From: Shewanella eurypsychrophilus
GTDB lineage: Bacteria; Pseudomonadota; Gammaproteobacteria; Enterobacterales; Shewanellaceae
Reading direction: 5' to 3'
DNA length: 64,000 nt
Assembly (NCBI RefSeq): GCF_007004545.3
Contig: NZ_CP045503.2
Span: 186,001-250,000 of the forward strand
The notes under the pieces are model-generated. The model did not search any database. It had not been told where the DNA came from and was given only the letters and a program-made list of their open reading frames with translations. Below, one piece after another: positions 8,012 to 16,547 of the stretch (position 1 is its first letter; every line of letters begins with the position of its first letter). Position numbers and translations under genes: made by a program.

Positions 8012-10309
8012 TTATAGCTTGTGAACTTGCTTTAGGTTTTCGATAGAGTGACAAACCGCACAAGACTCAACTTGCAGCTCATTTTCTGTGACACCAAAGC
8101 GTCCACCGTTTTGCTCCATATGAGCACGAACAGCCTTGTTGATCACCATTTCGCCTTCAGCATTCTCCTGCTTAGCATGACATGCATAACATGTAGCTGA
8201 GACTGGAGAGGTATAAGCATCAATCGTGATATCTGTAGCCGGGTGAGCGGTTGAATCTGGATCGTAATCAAGATCTAATGCTAGTGGGCGCCCCTGTGAA
8301 GTTAGACGTTCGACACCAAAAGTATCTCCCTCATGACAGCGGTAACAGTTAGCTTTATCCGCTGGGTAGTCGACATTACGCACACCATTAACAGTATCTT
8401 GTGTAGCACGCTGATTAGTATGCAGTGAGTGCATCCAAACCTTGTGATCTGGGTGCGTTACCGTTAGTTGCTCAACATAATCCCAATCACTCGGCTTAGT
8501 GTGCATCTCGCGAATGGCCTGAGTCGGTGGCGTATTAGGGTTATGACAGGCTAAACAAGGATCTATGATATCGGCTGTAGAGCTAATAAATCCTGACTTA
8601 CCTGTAGGTAGCATAGCGCGCTCGGCAAATGGTTCGATATGGTTGCCTAGTTCGTCATGATCATGACCAGAGAAACAAGTCGTATCGGCGTGCTTCTTGT
8701 TCATCTCAGTCTTGCGGCTATGACAGCTACGACAAGCAAGCTCAGTATTTTGGCTAAACTCGTCGAAACCATGGCAAGAACCACACTTCTCGTTGCTGAC
8801 GATAACTGGACGAGCCTCTGAAGGATCTTCAGTTAGACCATCTCTGTTAAAGAACCAGCGTTCATTCATAGAGGCATTCTTAGCATGGCCGCTCTCATCA
8901 CAGCTCATTAGGCTTTGATCTGGAGCGAAACAGTAGATAAGGCGGTTAGAGATGAAACCGGCATCATCAATTAGGTCGCCAGAGATACTATCTTGGGTAA
9001 CAACTGGCCCCATTAGGTAGGTGAACACATTGTCACTGCTGCTATGTAGCGGCGTGCGAGCACGTTCACCTGCAGGAGTAATTCCGCTGCCATCTTGAGT
9101 AATATCTTTCTTGTTACTCTTTACATAAATGGTGTAACCACGGCTAGTGGTAAAGTCGACCGAAGTTCCCCAGTTAACGTACATCTGCAGGTTCTTGATC
9201 CACTCGGCATCGGCTGGGTTGTTGTTTGCAACGGCAATCGCCTCACCCTGCTTGTTGAGTAGTGCAAAACTGATCTCAGCAAAGTGCTCGCCATCTTGCT
9301 CGACAAGTTTTGCATCACGCACGTCGACAGTGACGATACCGCGCTGCTGCTCATCGATTGCTTTTTCATATTTACTCAGGTGATCATCGTAGGTCTGCTC
9401 TGGTGCATGACAGGTTAGGCACTGACCGTTGCTTTCTTGACCTGAGTGATCGTAAACTTCGTTGCTAGTCATATCATGACAGCTAGAACAAGTTTCGCGG
9501 GTCGGAACTTGATTCCAGTTTAGCGCTTGCTGTAGAGATTCAGACTCTTCACCTTCATGGCAGCTTACACAGTTGCCAATAGGCTCTGAAGTGACACCAA
9601 TATGTACACTATGAGCCAGTACGGGCCACACTTTACTTGGATCTGACATGTTATTGCTGGTATGACAGCTGGCACAGTTTTCTAGCTCATCACCACCATG
9701 TTTAATACTTTCGATGCTATCGTGACACTTTAAGCAGTTGCTAGCGTCGACGATGGCACGATTGTTAGTGATCTCTGAACCGTCGAGGTTAAAATCGTTA
9801 TGAGTATAGCTCTGTGGTACTTGAGCTGACTCTTCTACTCGTAGAGTGACACGTTGGGTCCATTCACTATTAAACTCAACATCTTGACCTACAAGTGGGC
9901 CACTCATGGTATAGCGATAGCTGCCATCCATATTGTCCACTAAAATGCCTTCACAGCCTTTCTCAGGTGTACAGTATTCGCTTGATAGCGTTTGCCACTG
10001 TGAGCGTTCACCTTCAAACTCTGGTAGTAATTGAGCTGTATCTAGCTTGATTGCAGCAATTTTTACTACAGGAAGCTGCTTTTCATTATAAGCAGTAAAA
10101 TCTAGTGATAGCTGTTGATTAACGATTTCACTGTTAGTGATATTCAGTGTCAATACTTCAGCTTGTGTACTGACTATTCCGCCTGGGTTACCAGGTTTTC
10201 CATCGGTGCCATCTTTGCCGTCGCTACAACCTAAGGTAGTTAGTGCGACAGCCGCCGATAATGCAAAGTAACTAAATCTACGTGCATGTGTTGTTTTTAT
10301 GATCATCAT
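8012..10309 (-). CDS. OmcA/MtrC-family multiheme c-type cytochrome, outer-membrane lipoprotein
   Basis: 765 residues. A lipoprotein signal with lipobox LTTLGC (lipidated Cys28) is followed by a Gly-rich collagen-like stretch (GKDGTDGKPGNPGG). Eleven CXXCH haem-c motifs are present: CLKCH, CASCH, CVSCH, CSSCH, CLTCH in the first haem domain, and CGSCH, CRSCH, CLACH, CYRCH, CYACH, CAVCH in the second, plus a degenerate CFSGH between CRSCH and CLACH. Two short Cys pairs (CTPEKGC, CFAPDQSLMSC) fit the disulfides of the intervening beta-domains. The family carries electrons across the cell surface to metals, flavins or other acceptors. The gene is solitary: no mtrA/mtrB partner lies in the window. 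The haem count resembles undecahaem UndA-type proteins more than the ten-haem MtrC. Confidence 0.9.
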   Translation of the reverse strand: MMIIKTTHARRFSYFALSAAVALTTLGCSDGKDGTDGKPGNPGGIVSTQAEVLTLNITNSEIVNQQLSLDFTAYNEKQLPVVKIAAIKLDTAQLLPEFEGERSQWQTLSSEYCTPEKGCEGILVDNMDGSYRYTMSGPLVGQDVEFNSEWTQRVTLRVEESAQVPQSYTHNDFNLDGSEITNNRAIVDASNCLKCHDSIESIKHGGDELENCASCHTSNNMSDPSKVWPVLAHSVHIGVTSEPIGNCVSCHEGEESESLQQALNWNQVPTRETCSSCHDMTSNEVYDHSGQESNGQCLTCHAPEQTYDDHLSKYEKAIDEQQRGIVTVDVRDAKLVEQDGEHFAEISFALLNKQGEAIAVANNNPADAEWIKNLQMYVNWGTSVDFTTSRGYTIYVKSNKKDITQDGSGITPAGERARTPLHSSSDNVFTYLMGPVVTQDSISGDLIDDAGFISNRLIYCFAPDQSLMSCDESGHAKNASMNERWFFNRDGLTEDPSEARPVIVSNEKCGSCHGFDEFSQNTELACRSCHSRKTEMNKKHADTTCFSGHDHDELGNHIEPFAERAMLPTGKSGFISSTADIIDPCLACHNPNTPPTQAIREMHTKPSDWDYVEQLTVTHPDHKVWMHSLHTNQRATQDTVNGVRNVDYPADKANCYRCHEGDTFGVERLTSQGRPLALDLDYDPDSTAHPATDITIDAYTSPVSATCYACHAKQENAEGEMVINKAVRAHMEQNGGRFGVTENELQVESCAVCHSIENLKQVHKL

Positions 10310-10593
10310 CTTTCTTATCTCAATGGGTTTGAGGTTATTTGTTTTTTGTTGCGGCGTGATGGTGCATCAAGATGGTAAATTACGATGTGAGCTGGGCTTT
10401 AATTGAGTTTGTTTTAGCTTTTTGAGGGGGGGTTTTAGAAAAAATCAGAGGTTTTTAGCACAAGAGTACAGTCTCGGAACTTCTATGTTGGTTAGGTGAC
10501 GACTGAGATTGATGGCATTTGTAGTAAGCTGTGGTCAGCCTATGACCCCATAGGGCATAATAAGCTTATTAGTCCTAAACAGAACTCAAAGCC

Positions 10594-11343
10594 GTGACTG
10601 CAATTTTTTTCAATTCTCAATATCCGACATTAGAAGCTATCTGTGAACGATGGGATCTGACCTTCGATAAAGCAGCGGAATTTGAGCTGGTTTTTGAAAA
10701 TAACACCTTAACCCTAAACAAGCGTGATGAGCCAAAACTCAAGGGGATCAGTGTCGATTTTGTCTCCGGTGCGGTAGCTCATAGGCGTAAATTTGGTGGT
10801 GGGCGAGGCCAATCGATTGCTAAGGCCGTTGGTTTGAAGCAAGGAGTTAATCCTACAGTAGTCGATGGTACCGCTGGGTTAGGGCGCGATGCATTTGTGC
10901 TGGCGAGTTTAGGCTGTAATGTGACTATGGTGGAACGAAACCCTGTGGTTGCCGCGCTACTTGAAGACGGTTTGCGCCGCGCCTATGAGAGCGAAGAGAT
11001 TGGCGATTGGATGCGTGAACGCATGAGGTTGGTACATGGCTCGAGTCTCGAGGCTGTGGCCGAGCTTGGCGAAGAGGCCGATGTGGTGTATCTAGATCCT
11101 ATGTATCCACATAAAACCAAATCTGCATTAGTAAAGAAAGAGATGCGCGTATTCCAGACATTAGTCGGCGCCGACCTTGATGCAGATGGACTGCTCGCGC
11201 CAGCCATGGCACTTGCCACTAAACGTGTCGTAGTGAAACGTCCCGACTATGCCGAAGACCTAGACGGCGTAAAACCTTCTATGGTCATAGCGACCAAGAA
11301 AAACCGCTTCGATGTTTACGTTAAGGCTGCAATGACGAGTTAA
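10594..11343 (+). CDS. rsmJ: 16S rRNA (guanine-1516-N2)-methyltransferase RsmJ
   Basis: 249 residues with a GTG start. The SAM-binding motif is clear ([19 protein letters not shown]) followed by the acidic end of strand 2 (MVERNP) and the catalytic DPMYPH motif, which is the signature of the RsmJ/YhiQ family. The preceding [15 protein letters not shown] is also characteristic. The enzyme methylates N2 of G1516 in 16S rRNA. It borders the accessory cassette that begins at 11577, after 233 bp in which I see no gene. Confidence 0.93.
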   Translation: MTAIFFNSQYPTLEAICERWDLTFDKAAEFELVFENNTLTLNKRDEPKLKGISVDFVSGAVAHRRKFGGGRGQSIAKAVGLKQGVNPTVVDGTAGLGRDAFVLASLGCNVTMVERNPVVAALLEDGLRRAYESEEIGDWMRERMRLVHGSSLEAVAELGEEADVVYLDPMYPHKTKSALVKKEMRVFQTLVGADLDADGLLAPAMALATKRVVVKRPDYAEDLDGVKPSMVIATKKNRFDVYVKAAMTS

Positions 11344-11576
11344 CAGCGGGATGCTGATATCAGATATGGCTCTTAGTTAAGAACATCGTAATAAGTATTT
11401 TCCTAAAGTGTCAGCTGTGACGTCGATGTCACGGGTGGCCACAGCCACACTGGGCAACTAGTAACCTCCTTTCAATTTACCTTCTTGGTGCTTATTTAGG
11501 CTTTTAAGTTATGTTGGGTACAAATCGCAAGTTTGCAGCTATATAGAATTACAAACACTACAGATGAGTAATTTAT

Positions 11577-12593
11577 ATGAATGTTGAGACAAAAGTGCAG
11601 CAGTATCGAGAAGTGCGAAAGAAGGTGTGGTTTGAGGCAACAAGAACAGCGACATCAAGCCTACAAGAGCATCAAGATAATCAGGCAATATTCCGTGAAT
11701 TTGTAACGGGGTTATGTAACCGCTGTCAGCTATCAGAGCATGGCGGTACGGATGAAATAGCAGCAATTAAGCTGTGGCATAAGATGTGGACAGTGATTCG
11801 CTATGCCGGAATTAGGTCAAATATTGCAACGAATGAAATTTTGACCATTGAAGATATTTTTGATAACTATAAAGAGTTTACTTCAACAGATTGGGATATA
11901 GAAAAGCACGGTAGTCAGTTAATACTTGGTGGAAGTAAGGTACATCAGCTTGCATCACGTTCGGGAATTTTTGAAGGTCGTAAGCCTATTGCTAACTGGT
12001 CAAAAAATAAAAGAACAGTAGGTTTAGCTCGTGATCTTTCACGCTTTATGCGGCATAAAGCCAATACTACACCAGTGATAGAGTTTCTAACTGGTGGGGG
12101 CGATGTTGATGATGTATGGAATGTTCTAGAGCATCTTCAGAAAATTAATTACAAGCAGCGAATTACAGCATTGCATTTAATGATGGACCTTGGTTTTCAG
12201 GTGGTGAAACCAGATATTGTCCTTTCTAGACTTTTTTTTGAGCTTGGATGGACAAAAGATGCTATTCCCCTGTTACCTGGCAATATTTCAATTGATGACC
12301 TGAGCGGGAAAGGGTTACACGGCAATAAATTCCACTACACCAACTCAAAAATGTATAGACCTGTCATTGAGTTAGCACGCCAAATTGTTAAACATATTAA
12401 TCCACAGGAGTTAAAAGAAGATATCGGCTGGGTGACGAGTAACCCGATTCGAGAATTTGATTTCTTTATGGTCAAATATGGGCAAGAGCCTGAGCCATCG
12501 CGAGGCATTGTTCGAAAGTTATATGGTGAAATGGCCTCAGGTTGTTTTATTAGAATCAATAGTCCTCTAAATACCCCTAAAGCATGTCGCTAA
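11577..12593 (+). CDS. Unknown protein with a possible HhH-GPD-like helical core
   Basis: 338 residues, all-helical in appearance, with no signal peptide or membrane segment. I do not recognise the family with confidence. The segment around residues 185-225 (KINYKQRITALHLMMDLG, then VVKPDIVLSRLFFELGW) resembles the helix after the helix-hairpin-helix of HhH-GPD DNA glycosylases, where 'K(P/T)D..l.R....lG' carries the catalytic Asp. The preceding region lacks an obvious GPKTA hairpin. If correct it would be a DNA base-excision or DNA-binding enzyme. It is followed after 31 bp by the 57-aa gene at 12625, and its base composition looks more AT-rich than neighbouring housekeeping genes. Alternative: a wholly unrelated helical protein. 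Confidence 0.6.
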   Translation: MNVETKVQQYREVRKKVWFEATRTATSSLQEHQDNQAIFREFVTGLCNRCQLSEHGGTDEIAAIKLWHKMWTVIRYAGIRSNIATNEILTIEDIFDNYKEFTSTDWDIEKHGSQLILGGSKVHQLASRSGIFEGRKPIANWSKNKRTVGLARDLSRFMRHKANTTPVIEFLTGGGDVDDVWNVLEHLQKINYKQRITALHLMMDLGFQVVKPDIVLSRLFFELGWTKDAIPLLPGNISIDDLSGKGLHGNKFHYTNSKMYRPVIELARQIVKHINPQELKEDIGWVTSNPIREFDFFMVKYGQEPEPSRGIVRKLYGEMASGCFIRINSPLNTPKACR

Positions 12594-12624
12594 CTATTAT
12601 CAGCATACGTCTGGAATTCATTCA

Positions 12625-12798
12625 ATGAAAATTAATCAGCAACTTATTATCGAGCTAAAAAATCGGGAGCAGTTTTCTCTTTCTGCAATTCAGCGCCATG
12701 AAAAAGTGGGCTATTTAAAAGCAGTTATAATAGCTAATTTCCTTGTTGAGACTGGGCTCGCAGTTAAAGTTAATGCCACTAGTTACAGTATAATTTAG
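12625..12798 (+). CDS. Stand-alone FtsK-gamma-like winged-helix protein, 57 aa
   Basis: A small frame from ATG 12625 to TAG 12798. The core FSLSAIQRHEKVGYLKAVII followed by ANFLVETGLAV closely follows the pattern of the DNA translocase FtsK gamma winged helix (S.s.iQR.f.iGY.rA..ii...e..Giv), which reads the KOPS DNA motifs. Here it is not fused to a motor. Position between two genes of one strand (31 bp after the first, 24 bp before the next) supports it being a real gene of one operon. No strong Shine-Dalgarno is visible (ATTCATTCA ATG). It could act as a DNA-binding regulator of the cassette or a sequence-specific targeting factor; this is inference. Confidence 0.65.
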   Translation: MKINQQLIIELKNREQFSLSAIQRHEKVGYLKAVIIANFLVETGLAVKVNATSYSII

Positions 12799-12822
12799 CA
12801 GTGCATTTTAGAAAGGGAAAAG

Positions 12823-13398
12823 ATGACAGAATTTGAATGGATGATTCAACCATATGACCGTGAAGAGTTTGTTATTCATACCGATAAAAACGTCAATGAT
12901 ATAGCAAACTTCTTTGACATTGTTAGTGAGAAAATGTCAGATAAAGTCAATCCATTGACTCAGGTTTTTAATGATATATCACCTTATGTGGTCCAAATTT
13001 TATCCGTGGCAAATAAAAGCGGTATCAGGTGTTATCTTAAGCAGCCAGGAAGAAATAATCACGATCAAACTATGCCTTTTCTGGGTGTGTACTTTGCCAG
13101 GTTTGGGCTGAAGGAGCGCAGGGACGATGGTCAACCTAATGTAACTGCCGGGGGAAAGTTACTAGGCATCGATATTTCACAACAGACGATAAACTTTCAG
13201 CTTTTTCAGCCTGATAAAGAGGGTTCAGCCCCTAAAATTCTTAAAGTCTATAAAGATAATTTTAAAGTGGTCCGTGGAGCCCTGAGGATACCTCTAATTG
13301 AAGAAAATATAGAAGTGATAATTACTTGTTTGCAGTTAGCAACACAACTTCTAAAAGGTGAGTATATGGCAGAGTGTTGCGGTCAGCATGGTTTATAA
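12823..13398 (+). CDS. Hypothetical protein, last gene of the accessory cassette
   Basis: 191 residues, soluble, mixed alpha/beta, no recognised family. Visible features: an N-terminal acidic strand-helix segment (FEWMIQPYDREEFVIHTDKN), a central Gly/Asn-rich stretch (NVTAGGKLLGIDISQQTINF) and a C-terminal helix ending in a Cys pair (AECCGQHGL). A good Shine-Dalgarno (AAGGGAAAAG) precedes ATG. It follows the 57-aa winged-helix gene by 24 bp and so probably shares its transcript. A perfect 28-bp palindrome begins 12 bp after its stop codon. Confidence 0.6.
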   Translation: MTEFEWMIQPYDREEFVIHTDKNVNDIANFFDIVSEKMSDKVNPLTQVFNDISPYVVQILSVANKSGIRCYLKQPGRNNHDQTMPFLGVYFARFGLKERRDDGQPNVTAGGKLLGIDISQQTINFQLFQPDKEGSAPKILKVYKDNFKVVRGALRIPLIEENIEVIITCLQLATQLLKGEYMAECCGQHGL

Positions 13399-13410
13399 TA
13401 AGTTAGGATA

Positions 13411-13438
13411 TTAACGGTGCCATATATGGCACCGTTAA
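13411..13438. repeat. Perfect 28-bp palindrome
   Basis: Each half is 14 bp (TTAACGGTGCCATA) and the two halves meet with no spacer. It lies 12 bp after the last gene of the 11.5-13.4 kb cassette. There is no T-tract on either side, so an ordinary terminator is not the obvious reading; a cruciform, an operator, a recombination site or a hairpin at the mRNA 3' end are all possible. Confidence 0.8.
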
Positions 13439-13521
13439 GTTCGGACTGAATTTCAGCTCTGATTAATGGTGGTAAGTTAGAGGTTAAAATGACCTCGTTA
13501 TCACATATTTGATAGTAAAAT

Positions 13522-14400
13522 TTAAAAGTAGTGCACGTATTCGACAGCGACGCGATATAAGGTATCTTCGAAGCCGATAAGGTCCAGCTCGTAGTCACGA
13601 GTGATATACTGACTGCTGAAATGCAGCAGGTTGTTCTCATTGGCGAGAGGCACCACAGCCCCTAAGGTGAGTCTGTCGACTTTATAGAATTGACCAGCAT
13701 CATAGGACCAGTTACCGTCAAAACGGCTAAATTTTGCGGTTAGCTGCACGCCACTATGAGCGAATGTGTAGGCGTTACTCCATTCGAAGAAGTAGCCAAA
13801 CCCTGCTCGATTAAGCACATCTTCACCATGGCCCATCTCTTCGCGTGGCCAGTCATCATCTTTCTCCTCTTCACTATAGCCAAGACCTAATATCAGACCT
13901 AGGTCATAGTGATTGGTGCCAGAGAAACGAGTGTTGAAGGCAAGACCTGCAACAGCAAGCTGTTCAAACTCTTCTAATTGCTGGCTGTTGTAGTGGCCCT
14001 CATAGCGTCCATGAATACTGAGTAGGTATTCTTGCTCTTCACCGAAACTGTAAAAAGGGCGTTGGTAGTTAAGTTTAAGATCTGCGGAATTACGATACCT
14101 GTCTTCATCATACTTCTCGGCATCACGTTCGTAATAGTAAGTACCACGCACTCTAAAGTAGTTAGTATCGAGTTGATAAACATTGTTATAACGTAAGTCA
14201 TCCCAAATGAATGACAGCCCGCCGCCTCGCGACATAGAGCTGGCTTCGGAATCGGGATAAGATTCTAACCCAGCGAGAACAGAGATAGCATATGGGTTCA
14301 CGCTTGATTCTTGGCTAGCTTGAGTGGGGGCGCTCATGACCAATGCTATGGTGATGGATGCTTTGATGGCAAGTCCAGCTAGCCGATGTATATGTTTCAT
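13522..14400 (-). CDS. Outer-membrane beta-barrel protein of unknown function
   Basis: 292 residues from ATG 14400. The chosen start gives a clean signal peptide (MKHIHRLAGLAIK, then hydrophobic ITIALVMS and a cleavage site near APTQASQ); the frame can be extended to 14451 but this would bury the signal. The mature part alternates aromatic and polar residues in many short strands (YYYERDAEKY, FGYFFEWSNAYTF) and ends with a C-terminal Phe (VEYVHYF), the usual insertion signal for outer-membrane barrels. No substrate is evident. It is convergent to the accessory cassette and just downstream of the chemoreceptor gene, 69 bp away. Confidence 0.75.
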   Translation of the reverse strand: MKHIHRLAGLAIKASITIALVMSAPTQASQESSVNPYAISVLAGLESYPDSEASSMSRGGGLSFIWDDLRYNNVYQLDTNYFRVRGTYYYERDAEKYDEDRYRNSADLKLNYQRPFYSFGEEQEYLLSIHGRYEGHYNSQQLEEFEQLAVAGLAFNTRFSGTNHYDLGLILGLGYSEEEKDDDWPREEMGHGEDVLNRAGFGYFFEWSNAYTFAHSGVQLTAKFSRFDGNWSYDAGQFYKVDRLTLGAVVPLANENNLLHFSSQYITRDYELDLIGFEDTLYRVAVEYVHYF

Positions 14401-14469
14401 TTCTATCCCGAAATACGTAAGTTGTGAACTAGGTTTTCGAGATTTTAACATTGTCGGCTATAAATGAAA

Positions 14470-16434
14470 CTATGCAGCGTGAGATAGGTGAGTTTCTTTG
14501 TTCGCTATACCTAGATTCGCTTCAATATCTTGCACACTCTGTTGTACCTCATTGCCAATGACTTCGCTTTGCTGTGAAGCCGACTGAGCCTGATTTTTTA
14601 GCATCAACATGGCATGTACAAATTCATCCAGATAATTGACTTGCTGTTGGGCATTGATGGAGCCTTGTTTTGCCGTGACGGCCATGTCACTAGCTTGAGC
14701 TTGTACCGATAGAGCTACATCTGATAATCCTTGGGCTCGGGCTTTTTGTCTCTGTGTAGCTTGCTCGATACCCGTCATGTTGATCGCGAGTTCACCATTG
14801 GCTTGGTTGAGCTGATTCAGTATATCCATAATCTCTTTCAAAGAGGCTTGGGTTCTCTGAGACAGGCTTCTGACTTCATCGGCTACAACGGCAAAGCCGC
14901 GGCCTTGCTCGCCGGCTCTTGCAGCTTCTATGGCCGCGTTGAGTGCGAGCAAGTTTGTTTGCTCGGCAATATTGCCGATAACATCGATGATCTTAGAAAC
15001 ATCTTCGACTGATGTAGTCAGGCTAGACAGAGATAAGTGGGATTGAATCACAGCTTGCTGAGTTTCTTCGGTAGCCTGTAGCATTAACTCTGCCTCACTT
15101 TGGCTTATTTGCATCTGCAGCATGGTCTGCTCAGCACTTTGTTCCACCAAAGAGGAGGTTGTGCTGACTTCATGAGCTAGGCTTCTTATCTCATCAGTTT
15201 GTGATTGAGCCTGACTGACTACATGTTGTGTTTCATCTGTACTGTGAGTGATCTGTGAGATGCGTTCGACTAAGTTTGACAGTGATTGAGAGACCAGGCT
15301 CATCTGTTCTCGTTGGGATTCATCTTCCTCTTCGAACCTTTGCAGCAAAAGGTTGAAGTGCCCAGCTATCTGGCCTGTTTCACATCGTCTATTGATTTCG
15401 AGTCGTTCACGACTATTTGATTCGCTGAGCTTTTGAAATGCATGGTTTAGTTGTTTGAGTGGTGATACGACCCTACGCTGTTGTAATAATAGATAGATTA
15501 CAGCGAAAAGCGCGAGCACCGAGACCACAGTATATAAAGCCAGCTGTAACTCTTTCTTTAGCTGTTGATTTTGTCTGGCTTGTGTCGCACTTAACTCGAG
15601 CATTGCTTGCTCAACCTCACTGATAGATTGCTTGAGCTGTTGTTGAATAAGCTGATTATCTTGAAGCAAGTTATAGGTGTTTGTGACTTCACGCTTATAG
15701 CGATTACTCAGGCTAAGAAGTTCAGAGCGGTAAGTCTCACCTATTTCTAGCACCTCTTCCTCGGCACCACCTAAGGCAAATTCATCGATTTCCTGACTTT
15801 CATATATACCAATCAAAGGTAGAGAGTCTAGCCTGTTATGCCATATTTCGAGTTCATCGATAGTACTTTGCAGAATAGATTGTAATCGTTGATCTTTGCC
15901 TATTAGATAGCCCTGCGTGAGTTGTGATAGCTGATAAACCAGAGGGGGTAATTGACGTGTTAGCCTGAGATATTGCTCAGATAAAGATAAACTGTTGCTG
16001 CGACCGACATCGGCATAATCGGCTAGGCGGCGGTTGTTATCTAGCATCTCAGCCTCTGCATGAGCAAGAAGCTGTCTGGGGTTACCAGCAAGTTTACCGG
16101 CGGCTCGATAGTCGGTATCTAAGCTTTGAATAAAGTGGCTGAGAAGTCGTCGGAGGGATTCAACGTCACTGTCATTATTGATAGCAAGAGATGACTCGAT
16201 CTGTTCGAGTAAGGTTTTGGCAATTTCTAACTGATTAGCATCGCCAGTATTGAGGTAAGCATCGAGTTCCCGTCTTATCTCAACCAGAAATGTTTGCTGT
16301 AACTGCTGTAGATTATTCGATTTTACTTCAATGTCATGACGCTTTTCGTTACTCCAGACAACTAGCGTAGCCAAAACCGCAGCGAGTAGTAATAAGGTGG
16401 CAGAAGCTGATAGTGACAGTGTGGATATTTTCAT
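14470..16434 (-). CDS. Methyl-accepting chemotaxis protein with a long helical periplasmic sensor
   Basis: 654 residues from ATG 16434. One membrane helix near residues 8-27, a long, coiled-coil-rich periplasmic region to about residue 285, a second helix ([18 protein letters not shown]), a HAMP segment and a cytoplasmic signalling hairpin whose tip is intact ([20 protein letters not shown]). It relays ligand or envelope signals to CheA through CheW. There is no C-terminal xWxxF tether, unlike the receptor at 38611. A longer frame from a TTG at 16467 exists, but an AAGGG Shine-Dalgarno 9 nt before 16434 decides the start; that site lies inside an 8-bp hairpin. Confidence 0.88.
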   Translation of the reverse strand: MKISTLSLSASATLLLLAAVLATLVVWSNEKRHDIEVKSNNLQQLQQTFLVEIRRELDAYLNTGDANQLEIAKTLLEQIESSLAINNDSDVESLRRLLSHFIQSLDTDYRAAGKLAGNPRQLLAHAEAEMLDNNRRLADYADVGRSNSLSLSEQYLRLTRQLPPLVYQLSQLTQGYLIGKDQRLQSILQSTIDELEIWHNRLDSLPLIGIYESQEIDEFALGGAEEEVLEIGETYRSELLSLSNRYKREVTNTYNLLQDNQLIQQQLKQSISEVEQAMLELSATQARQNQQLKKELQLALYTVVSVLALFAVIYLLLQQRRVVSPLKQLNHAFQKLSESNSRERLEINRRCETGQIAGHFNLLLQRFEEEDESQREQMSLVSQSLSNLVERISQITHSTDETQHVVSQAQSQTDEIRSLAHEVSTTSSLVEQSAEQTMLQMQISQSEAELMLQATEETQQAVIQSHLSLSSLTTSVEDVSKIIDVIGNIAEQTNLLALNAAIEAARAGEQGRGFAVVADEVRSLSQRTQASLKEIMDILNQLNQANGELAINMTGIEQATQRQKARAQGLSDVALSVQAQASDMAVTAKQGSINAQQQVNYLDEFVHAMLMLKNQAQSASQQSEVIGNEVQQSVQDIEANLGIANKETHLSHAA

Positions 16435-16443
16435 TGAGAGTAT

Positions 16444-16470
16444 CCCTTGCGACGAAACTTGCCGCAAGGG
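16444..16470 (-). promoter_or_regulatory. Hairpin that would sequester the chemoreceptor Shine-Dalgarno
   Basis: A perfect 8-bp stem (CCCTTGCG / CGCAAGGG) with an 11-nt loop in the leader of the chemoreceptor at 14470. The 3' arm contains the AAGGG Shine-Dalgarno, which ends 9 nt before the ATG at 16434. When folded it should lower translation. Confidence 0.5.
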
Positions 16471-16547
16471 TAGGTGAAAGGTGTTACATATTTATTGCAG
16501 TAATATGACGCTTATTTCAGTTGCCGCTTATATAACAACCCAAGCCA

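Noticed and set aside
16434..16467. Longer chemoreceptor start (TTG 16467)
   Set aside because: It would begin inside the hairpin's 5' arm with no Shine-Dalgarno; ATG 16434 has AAGGG at 9 nt.
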